Shown one piece after another: positions 43,985 through 55,900 of a stretch of 64,000 nt of DNA (position 1 is its first letter; each line of letters begins with the position of its first letter). The translations under genes were made by a program, and so were the position numbers. Source of the DNA: Gorsachius magnificus. Lineage: Eukaryota > Chordata > Aves > Pelecaniformes > Ardeidae. The DNA lies in contig CM067089.1 in assembly GCA_034008185.1 (NCBI GenBank), positions 23,346,213 through 23,410,212 of the forward strand, given 5' to 3'. The notes beneath the pieces are model-generated. The model was not told where the DNA came from. It made no database searches and saw only the letters and a program-made list of their open reading frames with translations.

Positions 43985-46900
43985 GTCCCCCGACTGACGT
44001 CAGCGCCCACGGGCGGAGGCGGCGCGCGCGCTCCTCGCCTCACGGCGTCTGCGCCCGGGGCTCCCAGGCGGGGCGCGGCGGCGGCCGGGGGTTGGCGGGG
44101 AGTGCGGACGTGGCAGGCAGCGGAGCGGCTCTTGGCGGGGGCGCGCCGGGTCTGCCGGCGGCGGCCGCGCAGGTGCCCGGGGCGGGCGGGCGGCTGGCAC
44201 CACGCCCGGCGGCCCGGCCGGGGCCCGAGCGCCGCTTCCTTCTCCGCCAAGGAGCTGAGGCCTGGCGGCGCCCAGCCAGGTGGCACCTCGGGCCCGCCGT
44301 GCCTGCGCGCCACTCCCGGCCTCTGTAGGGGCCCGGGTCTGCCCCGGCAGCGTGCCCGTGCGGGAGCGCCTCGCGCCGCCGGTGGCCCGGCCCCCGGGTG
44401 CCGGCCTGCGGGACCGGGGCCGGCTGTCAGCGGGGCCTTCTCCTCCAGGGCACGGGCTGCCTCGAGGGGAGCCGTCGGCATCCCGGTGTGGTGCGGCGAG
44501 GCCCGGGGGCTACGGGTCGGACCGTCTCTCCCCGCTCCCCGCCCTCCCCCGCTCCCCCCCCCCCCTCCCCCCCGGAAAACCGAGCGGTTTTTTTCGGCCC
44601 GGGTGCGCTGTGAGGCAGATACCCCCTCTGCAACGTCCCTAATCTCTTGTAATCCGCGGATCCTTCCCCCAGTGTTCGTGTTGTGCCGTTCAAGCTTCCA
44701 CTCATTCGAGGCTTGTCGGCCCGTGCAGAGACCCGGTGACTGAGTTTGGTTGGATCGGGTCGTAAAACCTAGCGATCATCTGCCTGCGACTTTGAAAAGG
44801 AAGGAGGAAAGGAATGGAGACGGCATTGACTGAAATACGGGTGTCGTCTTGAAAAAGTGGTTATGCGAGATGGACTGTTGCTTTCTATGTAGATGGTGCT
44901 TTAAATGCATTTGCTTTGTATCCTTGAAGTTTGCTTTCACTCTTTCTGAGCAGTGCTCTTTAAAGTAGGATGAAGGGTAGTTTCATTTCTTTTTATTCCT
45001 GGGATGCGCTTGAGTGTTTTTCAGTATGTGTGTGTGGTGTCTTAGCTCTGAAATCTTTTATCAGAGAGACTTTGTAAAACCATCTGAAGTGGGCTGCCTC
45101 GGTAACTGTCACACTGCAGCTGAAGTTCTGCTTAAACTTACTGGCTGATGGAAGGGTGAAACACAGGTGAATTGCTGACGCCCACATTAGAAGTTATCTA
45201 CCAGAGTTAGTATTTGTACAGTCATGTTAAAATAGAGATTCTTCAGCTTGCTACTCAGTGTTGGGTTTTAGCCATTAATGTGATAGTTCCATAAAAATGT
45301 TTCTAGATCCTTTTCTGTTACGGGGTTCCTTAGCCAACTTTACCAAATGTTAGGGGGCAGGGGATGTCAGAGGGAGAGAAATCACCATCTGACACATAAC
45401 ATGCAGTGTCCTTTTGTTGTTGTTGTTTACAAGCAGTGTAAAATCACACCGCTAGAATGGGAGGTGACTCATTGCTGATTTTGTCCTGATATAAAGTTGT
45501 CCTGAGTAGGTTTTGGGAACTTTGTTGCTCCCTCCCCACCCCTAGGTGTTCTGGTTATGGGATGGGTAGAAACACACACGGCCTAAAACTCCAGAGCCTG
45601 TCTCTTTAGAGGAGACTTGCCTTCAGTCATGTATATACACTGTCTGTGGAAGCATAAGCATTTCTATCATATCCATTTTCTATCGCTATAGACAGACTTG
45701 TGAAGTGGACATTGATATAAGGAATATTTCTTCTTAATATGCTAGGACCTTAATATGCTCCAGGTTCTAATTTCATGGCTGAAAGCTGAGTTATAGCAGT
45801 GAACAGATGTCTAAAAGATTATTTCTTTAATGAGATGTTTGATGCTTATATCTCTTCAAATGTTTTCTCCTGCTACTGTAGGAACTATATTTTTTCCTGT
45901 AACACTTATTATCAGGAGGAGGGTCAAAAATCCAAGAGGGAATTGATGGTTGCCTAAGGAAGGGCAAGGTACAAAGAGTGACTAAAAGTGATCAACAACA
46001 AGGTCTCCACAGAAGAGAGAAGATGGATATTTCTTGTTCTTTAGGTTTGAAAAGCTTTATTAGTGATGAATTGTGAAGATAGAGCTTGTTCTTATATGTT
46101 CAGCAAGATTCGTTGTTAACATAGAAAGCACTAAAAGACAGTATAAACGGCTTCTTTGTTTCTTGCAAGTGATGGGAATTGTGTAAAGCATATTTGTGTA
46201 GAAGAAGTCAGAGTACAGAAATTTCTAGTGAAAGATGGTCAGTGTTACAATGTATGTGAAGAAAACTTGCTTGGCATTATAACACTAGTCTTATTCTATA
46301 TATTCCTATTCATACATTCTTCCTTCTGGTCTCTTCTCTAAACTTTAAACTACTCTTGTAACTTTTCCTAATCAATTATACTTGTGCAAAGTTCACAGAA
46401 ATGAGTCAGATGACTTCATGTGTTGTAACATGTATGTGGAGGTAGCTAAGGAAGAGAAAAATCTTTCACTGTCATTTTGTCAATGTCATATTTTCAATGA
46501 CTTTTGCCCCCATGGGTTTGCTCTCCAGAAGTAACGCCTGTAGCTTAGCATTTCTGAAATCTTTTCTTAGAGCTTGATTACAGAGGTAGAGATGTAAATC
46601 AGTCCCACCAGGAGACTTCAGTCACATTTTATACTCAAATGTGGTGGTGGTGGCAGGGGTTGGAAATAGTGGTAGCTTTAAGGTTAGATGAAGACTAAGC
46701 TTTTTTGTATTCAGTTTTTAACCACTTTCACTCCCTCTTAACTTGTGTGTTGTATTGGATCTTGTCCAAGATGATGAATCAGCCTAACAAAACAGGATTT
46801 AATGTGGCCCTTCTTTAGAAGAACACCTTAGGTGTGAACCGTGATTTTTATCTCCTGAAGCCTGAAAGAGTCTTTGAAACAGCCCAGGAAAGACTGGGCT

Positions 46901-49900
46901 GCAAAAGTCTGCTCCAGTACCTGTTGTGTCAAGAAGTTCTAGTACCTAATCTATCCTTTCTTCTCCTGAAAGGGCCTTCAGTGAAAATATTGTGCATTCT
47001 GTACTTTCACTGATACTCAGTTGTAAAGTTTCATTTTGAAAACTGTCTTATACTTCTCATGAACTGTTCAAACAAATCTTTCTGGAGATGAAGAAAATAT
47101 TACCTATGGTGTGACAAGTTGAGAACGTGCCCAGGTGGAAAGACAGAGCTCCGCAGCAATACAACTGAGGGTCAGTTCCAGTAGTGCCATTTGGATTGAT
47201 TTGGACAAATGTATAGGAGGCATCTTGTTATAATGGCCTGAGAGCTTCCAGATCGGTTGGCAATCTCTGACTTCCAGGATATGAGCTTTTCTTCCAAGAT
47301 TTTCTGTAGAAAAACAAAACAGGAGTTTCTTGTATGTTAAGAGAACCAAGGGTTTCATGAGTGCTTGTAGAGGACCCAGTCAAGCTGCTGATGAAAGAAA
47401 AGCAAGGACATCTGCCTTTCAGAAGAGTGTTCCTAGGTCCAGAGTCTAGGTCTTTATAAGAATGGCATAACTTTGCTACTTCTCCAGAAAGTTGCAGAAC
47501 AGAAGTAGTATTAAAAGCACTGTAGGTAATATTCTGGCTTGGTCTCTGAGGATGCTGATTGTCCCCTTCTGTCCCATCTTTTGGAAATGGTTTAGATTTC
47601 TGTGTTCGTAAATTAAGTAGACATATTCCCTTCAGTTTCAGCGTAATATAGGAAGCCATGCTGTTGTAATTTTTTTAATTTTTTTTTTTTGTAAGGATCA
47701 GTCTCCCTGGAAGTTGAAACAAACAAGCCTTTTATTTCTCTGGGACCAGTAAAAAAGGCGCTAGCATCTTTCTGAAGGAAAGTAATTTTGCTGTGTGCGT
47801 TTCCTTTAGAAAGTGATCAAGAACTGATGAGATCAAGCTTTTTGGTTTCAAAAGGGAATTAACAGTGAAAGCAGAACATAAAAAATGATGAATATGCAGT
47901 TTTCCATGATTTGGGAGATTTGCTGATTGAAACAAGCTCATATGAATCACTAGGGTTTTTTAAAAAAAACAGTCCATAAAAACTGCATTGTGGTCTGCTT
48001 TGTTTGTATACTAAGGAATCTGGAAACTATTGTAAAAATTAGAAGATTTCCCCCCCCCCGCTCCGTATTACTGTGTATTTTTCTCTCATTGGTTTGTTGC
48101 TGATCAGCACTGGTTGTCTGTCTTGTATAACAGTGTTTTGGTATGAATTTTAGTTGTGTAACTATTTTGACCAAAAATTCCATGGTCAACTGCCTTTATA
48201 CAGAGGAATAGAAAACCTCATAGAGTGACTGCTTTGTGCTTTGCAAGAAAATTGTTTTTTATAGTAATGACTGCCTGTTGTCATAGTATTTTCCCAATAG
48301 CATGAGTCCTGCTTGTTTGAGCTTTGTGTATTGTAACTGCTGAGTAGTAATACAATGCTCAACAACATGTTTTAATATTATGTTTGGCTTAGTTTTGGTA
48401 ATGTGTTACTACATGCAAAGGAATATCCTCAGTATTTTTATCAAGTGAAACAGCCTATTTTCTCCATTGCTCCCTACCAGGAGCATATGTCAATATTTCT
48501 GTGATTTTTTTTTCTTCATGTCATAAGACAAAGAGCATAAAATTCTCCCTTTCCCCATATCTCTTCAAGTGACTAGGTTCTAATTTACATGTATGTATTT
48601 GAGTGGAAACAAAATCAATGCTGTTTGATACAAGAGACTTGTACTGGGGGAGAAGGAAAATGGACTCATTCAGTGACAGCTGTCTTCCACCTTCTAAAAG
48701 GTAGATACTCTTGGCCCTGCCCTTTACAGTATTCCACATCAGTGATGAGCAAGCATGCCACTAGCCTTACATTTAGAGCAAGCCAAGCAACCAAAATAAT
48801 GAAGCATCTTTGTCCTAAGCTTCCATATCGAGCTTGTTCTTGAGTCCTCCTCCTCCTTTCCAGCTCCCTCCTTGACCTTCTGCCAGTATGGAGCAAGCAT
48901 CAGCTTGTGCTATGGTGGTGAATAGCCTGTGCTGGCTGCCACGTGGGCTAGCTAAAAGTCTGAGGTATATTACCTTTCTGTCAGTTGTGACACTGAGTTA
49001 GAACCATGTCCTTTGTGTAGCTATTTTTTCCATAGAAAGTGTAGGAAATTATCTCAAACTCTTTTCCTCTTTAAGAATTCCATTAAACAAGCTTACCTCT
49101 TGGTTTCAGTAGTATTGTGGACAGAGAAACAAGCCAACAGATATTACCTGCCCAAGTGGGAAATACTGATTCACATGAAGGAGGGGAGGGAAGGCCGAAA
49201 AGAGGGTAGTAAAAGTTCATCAGGTAAGGTCATTTACTGACTATACACTCACAACAATAAGACAGAAGTGGTTTGCAAGGGACATGCTTGAGTTCTTGCC
49301 CTATCATGCTTTTTAAAAAAAAAAAAAAAGCATGAAAGATTGATCTTCTGCTGCCCTGTAGTATTTCCTTGTTCAGAGATCTGTTCAAGGATTTCTGTAG
49401 GTACAACTTGTGAAGAGTGTCTTAATGATTATAGCTCTGGAGGTATCCTGGAGGATGCTGCTACTTTGCCTGCAGCTTTTCCTGGAGGAAGGACCTGTTT
49501 GTAGGAGCAGTGACTAGAAGCCAAGTTCCTCATGCACAATCCAATAAGCAACAGTCAGGCAGGAAGAGGAGAAAACAGCCCTCCTTCCTTGGCAGAAGCC
49601 CTGCCTGCAGGTTCCAAGATGTGCAGGTAGAGCAGTCTTCTCACTGTGTTCTCCCTTTCCTTTACCCCCACCTTTGCAGGAGGAGCTCTCCTGTGTCACT
49701 GTCTGCACTGAACAGGAGGTGGTTGGGGGTAGGTCTGTGATTGCAATGTGGTGACGCTTATTGCCTACCTGGGGAGGAAGAGGTTAACCTTCAGGGAAGG
49801 GAGCAGGTCCCAAAGTCCAGATTTCCTGGCCCCATGGCTGCTCAGGTTAGACTCTTCTGCAGAACTAAGTCAAAGGTGGTGTGGGAAACCAGAATTTTTA

Positions 49901-52900
49901 GCAGTGACTCTTGCTGTCATGTGTAATCATGTTTAAAAGCACTTCAGGCTGATGAAAAATTCTGTCATACAGTTGTAAGCTGTTGTAAATGACATATGTT
50001 ACTTTCAAGAGAAAATTACCTTTAAATATTTTAGGCTAAGTTATTCTAAACAAAAGCCCTGTCGTTACCTTTGTACAGCTTGAAGAATAAAAATATTAAA
50101 CTTAATTTATGTCCTTTCATATAAAGTTTAATATCAAATTTCACAGTAAGCACTAGCATTCTTAGTATTGACATTTGTTGTGTTTACTACCTATAGGAGG
50201 TTAAATGTAGTATGTATGTATTATGCTAGCTTTCTTCTGGAAATAATTAGATCGCTCTGTTGTGATACATGTATTTTCCTTTTGTTTTATATATATATGG
50301 ATCTAAAATAATTTCTTTGTGTGGATGGTTCTTACAGAGCTGTATTTTACTACTGTTGTTGTACAGCTGTTGTGTCAGTCGTTGAAATAATTCTTTGATG
50401 TCATATTTTTTGGTTATGTGAAGAATGAACCTTAGCATTGGTTGGCGTACTCTAATCAATGTATAGGCAAAACAGCTCAGGTGTTTGTTATCCGCTTGAG
50501 TTAAGCTGTAGATTCCTTGTTGGGATTTGCCTCAACTGGCTGATGGCTGTTGTGGCTGTATGTCTCCTCTGTGTTAAGATTTACTATGTATCTGTAACGC
50601 TCAAGTTCATCATAGGGTTTGGAGCAAAATATGATGGCAAAATTAGTTATTTGCTTCAGCTTAACTTTGCATTTTTATATAACTGCAGTCTTTTAATAAA
50701 AAAATTAAATTGCTCTAAACCCACATTTCTTTACGTTGTAGTGTAGATAGTCTTAGCTGAAGAGCGTAGCAGTGACATATGGAGTGTCCAAAGGAGTACA
50801 GAGGATGCAAAATATCCTTGAGAAATAGACCATGAGAGAATCCCCTGTCTGTGAAGTCATCTTTGGCTCTCCATAACTCAAGGGCTCTGTGGCTTATCTG
50901 CCTGCTTGCTACTGTGGAATTGTAAGAATTGCGTGCTTGGTTTGGTGTCTCCCAATGCTGTTTTCCTCTTTATACAGTTAGTCAACCTCTTTATACAGTT
51001 AGTTATGGGAATCTGTATGTAAAGCAAAATTTCTTGCATAACTTTGCTAAGAAACATCTCTCCCGCCTCTCACACTCTGTTTCAGGTCTTTCCCTTTTGT
51101 AGAACTCTTTTAGTGACGGCTTTGCCTGTGATGCTTTTCCATTTTGGGCACTTTCTTAGACGACCATGCTGCTTTTGGAATATCTTAGTTTTCTGAAGTT
51201 TATGTACATAACAACGACTTTAAATCATCTTTTTTTTAAAAAAAAAAAAAAAGGCAAAACCCCCCTATATCTGTCCCATACTAGATTCTATCAAACACTT
51301 CAAAAAGCAGCTTTTGTGGACAGTGGAGTGTCTGTTGCTTGTAGCAAGGACGCATGATCAAGTCGGCTTAACATAGAGATGAAACCTGGACTTGTTCAGT
51401 GTTATTGAAGTGTTATGTTAAGGAATCTGTCATCTACATCATGAAATCTGTTTTCTGTTGATCTGATGTTCTGTGAAGTGGAAGTAGTTCATAAGATGTC
51501 GCAGGAAGCTTGATAATCGTCTCCTATGGAATGGCAAATTATGGTATTTTTTTCTAAGATGATGATCACAAATCTACCCAGGATGAAGCAGTGAATAAGT
51601 TGATTAGAAAACAGTTTCTAAAAATATTGTTTTCTGGCTAGCTCTTGTAAAGCATTCATCTCACTTGAAAAAATTGCTGTGCAAGAGTAAATAACCATTA
51701 ATGTTTTACTTTCCCTAGTATCTCAGGAGCTCTCATTTCTGTGAAAATGGTAGAGAAGTTGGCCAGTTTGGTTTTATGTCTGCTAAAAGCCATTTTTCCC
51801 CCCTTTTTGCAGGTGAGATTAGTTTGGGGATGTGAATACAATGAGTGTAAACCAGCAAGCTCACACAGGGCCTTCTTATGGGCAACCTCAGCCTGGATAT
51901 CAGGGATACCAGCAGCCTGCCTACGGAGGACAGCCATTACCAGGGGTTCCTCAGTCGCAATATGGAGCTTATAATGGTCCGATGCCAGGATACCAACAGC
52001 CAGTCCCTCCACAAGGTACTTCTCAGTCAAAACTTAATGATTGATAACCTGTGAATTGTTGCGTGCATGGAATTTTTTCTGTATACTTCCTATTGTTAGT
52101 CTTTATTTTGTGGTAGCAATTACCTTTTCTTCTGTATGTAGCTTACATGATGTTAAAAATCATGTTCTTCCTGTATATTCAGAGGTCATTGTTCTGTCAT
52201 TTATCCATTTTAGTAGGGCTTAGTTTTCTTTTAATAGCTCATGAAATTAACATGTGAGAAGCACAGCCTGCTTTTTTTTCTGTATGTCCTTGCCCCATGG
52301 TACTGAAGCATCTGACTAGGACAGCCTTCCTGATGAGGTTATGTTGAAGGGAAGCAAGTAGGGACTGTAACAGATTTATAACTGAGACTGCCTTACATTA
52401 TTATATAGAAAGTTCTGCACTCCTTCCAGAAAGATTAAGACATACAACTCTAGGCAGAAAGTGTATTTAGAGCTATTTTCTCTAATGCCTTTGAAGTCCA
52501 TAGAAAGTTTGTGGACATGTGGGCAAGCTGATGTGTTCTAGAATTTCCCTGGTTCTGCAGGATCATATCACTTGTTGGTTTTGTTTGTTTAAAAAAAAAT
52601 AAAAGCCTTTCTTTTGAAAACAGGAAAAAAAAAGTTGAACTACTAACTTAAAATTATTAAAGAACTTTAGGAGTCTTTGTTTCTGAGTATCTGAATTGCT
52701 TTAGGAGATTAATATTAGACTTCAATAGCTGAAATGTAGAGGGGAAAATACTGTTGCTTTGTGTAAAGTATTTCTGCCTCTCAAGGTCATGTGGATGAAT
52801 TCAGTTCTGCTGAGATAAGAACAACACGAACTGTCATTCTGAAATGTTTGTTTAGATTTCAGATTGGTATTCTAAGGAAATGAGGAATATGCTAATCATG

Positions 52901-55900
52901 CTAATGGTCCCTGTATTGTTCTCCCATCCAAATACATCTTGAATTTTTTCAACTTCTTGAATTTTAAACCAGTGAGAAGGATAGAACAGTCAAAGTGCTT
53001 ATAGCTGTCTGGAAACTAACAGAAGTGGGAGACTGAAATTTGGGAGCTGAATGATTACCCATTTCAGTTTTTTGTCTGGAGTTAGCACGGTAGTGGAGTA
53101 GAAGAAACAGTAGTGTGGTGTGCTAAAGAAAGGGTTATTCAGTTGCTCTGTCTTCCTTTTCTTTCCTTAATCCTTTTCCTCCCTTCCTCTCAATAAGTCT
53201 CTTCCAACATCACTTCTAATCTGTGAGGTTTGAACTAATTTCACAGGGGGTTTAAACTCCTATAATAGTAATGAAAATCAGCACTGGGCAGAGGAAAGAA
53301 ATCCTGCTTCCTGGGAAGACAAGGCAAGCTCAGCCATTGAGCTCTCTGGCTGCTCAATGTAGCCATTGACTAACTAGTGTTTCCTGTCCCATGGAAGGAA
53401 TGGGGAGGAATTGGACTTGCTTCAGTGAGGGAGAGAAGGAGATTCAATAAGGACAAAGATTACTACAGATTTGTTGGAAAAGTTTCATCGGTGCAGCTAT
53501 TTATAGAAAACAGGTTTTGGCTGTTAGCAGTGTGAAGAATGTTTAGGATGCTTGTGAAAAGAAAGTGAAGAGCATCTTCCATCAGATAGTTCAAGAATTA
53601 TTTACAAGTCTGAAAAGTATTTCCTTTTAAGGGAATTAACTTTTTTTTTTCTTCTGAATTATTTCTGGTTTGCCCCTCAATTTTAGAACAACACAAATGT
53701 GGTTTGTGACAGCTCAGTAAGGACATACCTAGAAAGCTTGGTAACATGCATATAAACTTCTGCAGATTAAAAATGCAGATTTCGTTTATGCCAGTAATGA
53801 TTGAAAGGTATAGTGACACTGAGGGTGACAAGGTGGTCTTATTTGGACAACAGAAGTGTTTTGCTCTACTCTTAAGTAGTGCCTCATGTACTTTGTTGAT
53901 CTATCGGGCAAAGGCCACCCGTGGCTTGTGGAGATTTCTCTTCCATCTTTTCTTCTGAGACCATCCACCCTAGACTTAGCAACTGTATTAAGGAAATCTT
54001 GGTTGTCAAGCTGTGCATTTTGGACCTGTTAGTGGAAATCTGGGATTCCTATCTTTAGAAGGAAGGAGTGTAAAATTCAGAGCACTAGCACAACAGCCAG
54101 AAGTTGACCTGTTAGTAGCTGCTGAATATGACATCCAAGTGGAAAAGTGGCAGACACCACATTATCAAAGAGAGCAGACAGGTGATAGTGAAGTTGTCCT
54201 TTCTACTCCCATCTCCAGCACGTGTTTATTGCAGGTCTTTGTAGTAAGACTTGTTGTAGCTGCATAATGTAGAGGAGAGAGAATTAATTTCAGAGGCACT
54301 AGACTGACAGGAATTTAGTGAACACTGAGGGGTAAAAAGGGAAACTGTCAGTGTTATTCTGTGATGTCAAAGTAGTTGTCTTAGGGATTTATTTTAAAAA
54401 TAATAAAATTGCTTGGAGGACTGAATGGAGAAGTGTTGGGAGCAGATGCCATCCTAAGTCAGGGAGTCTTTTGCATCTGTTTTATGTGACAAACTGTAGC
54501 TCTAACTAATGGAAACATGGGAATGCTGTGCCAGTGATGCTAGTCTTACTTGGGACCAAAGTGGAGTACTGTGGTGCTAGCTGAAAATAGCTGCTTCTTG
54601 CTAGGAGAATATTGAAAGAACTGGGACAGTTTTGCACCAATCTTTCAGTCAGTCTATCAGCTTCCTTCTGATGAGATCGCGCAGTTGAAAGTGCAAACAC
54701 AATTATCTGAATGCCAGTGACAATTAGGCTGCAGCTGGATTGTTTTACATAGACTCAATTTACGATACTATTAACACTTGTATTAACGTTAATATATATG
54801 AACTATGTTGGTAATATATGTTGTGTGTGGTAGAACAGTGAGAGGGAGTATAGCTTAAGGCATAATGTGGTAAACGTGACATGGATTTTATATGTATGGT
54901 ATTTCCTGCACTGCAGACTGTCCTCAGCATTGGAAGCACTGTCTCTTGGTGCTTTCTCTCAGGCTTGATTTACTGGTGTATTCTGTCTTTCCAGGTTACT
55001 TTCCTTCCTTGGGGTTCCCTTCGAAGGGCTCTCCTGTATCTCTCAACTCTGACACTTCTTCTCTTGCACCTAATTTCATAGGTAAATGGTGTCCTTTCTG
55101 TGGGAGTATTTGTGCTGTGCCACTTATTCTGTGCAAAGTTCCCATTTAATATGGACATTTATCTCAAAGGTGTGGGTACCTGATTATTTAGGCAGAGTTG
55201 GGTGGGATACTTCCCAATCTATTTGTAGGCAGCACTCCAGAAACATAAATAGGATATGAAGATATAATCCTGGTAGAAATCCCTTATGCCTGCAGATTCA
55301 TAGATAAAAACTGATTTGTGACTAATGTTCTCTGAAGGCTGATTTCAAAACCTGAATTGGCCTGTTCAGGTTCTGTCAGGGACAATTCTTAGTTTGAAAG
55401 AATGTTGTCTCCTACTTGAAAGAGAACTAAAATGTGGCGACTGAAATGATAGCATTGCCATGAAGAAATGAAAAATCTCCCCAAGCACCAGGAGGTTGTT
55501 ATTGGAAGTCATGAAATATTTGTAACTTGTGCTTTCATTTCAGGGAAAAAAGAAGTTTTTGGCTTTTTTTTCCTTCTTTCCAACTAGTGGTATTTTGGAA
55601 GAGCCATTTCCAGTGGTGTCAATTTGTTTAGAAGAGCGGGTAGTTAGAACTGGGCCAAGACCATATAGTCTTATGGCTTTGAATAAAATCTCAGGCATTT
55701 CCCATTTTCCCCATTCTGAGCTCTGTGATGAGTGAGAGCAATATCTCAAATGTGTTGAAAGGTAACTTCAGGATTCCTCAAGAGTAATGAATCTTAAAAT
55801 AACAAGCCACTAAATATTCATACCTGTTCAAGTGAATTTTTTTCAGTGGCTATTTGAGCAGTCTGTGTTAATGATTACAGAATATATTTCTGAAAAGAAA

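Larger units (their letters stand above)
43540..44610 (+). promoter_or_regulatory. SEC24C: CpG island promoter and 5' exon region of SEC24C
   Basis: About 1 kb of very GC-rich, CpG-dense sequence, in sharp contrast with its flanks, positioned upstream of SEC24C and head-to-head with SYNPO2L. It lacks a TATA box, as usual for a housekeeping gene. The 5'UTR exon must end at a donor in or near the island. Candidates are GCGCAG/GTGCCC near 44171 and CCAGCCAG/GTGGCA near 44279, but I cannot choose between them. Long open frames on both strands (up to about 324 codons) follow from GC richness and are not genes. Confidence 0.8.
44611..51812 (+). other. SEC24C: SEC24C 5' intron (before the first coding exon)
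   Basis: About 7 kb from the CpG island to the acceptor TTTTTGCAG at 51812. It has only short open frames; the longest, 143 codons on the minus strand at 47228-47659, resembles nothing I know. Simple features are a C run (48051-48059), a palindromic A run (49305-49334), a 21-bp tandem duplication near 50965-51006 and a T/A hairpin-like run (51231-51253). No repeat family was identified. Confidence 0.75.

Noticed and set aside
43354..44743. Several long open frames on both strands (up to about 324 codons)
   Set aside because: They lie in the CpG island, where stop codons are rare. Ala/Arg/Pro/Gly-rich, overlapping in opposite strands, no family match.
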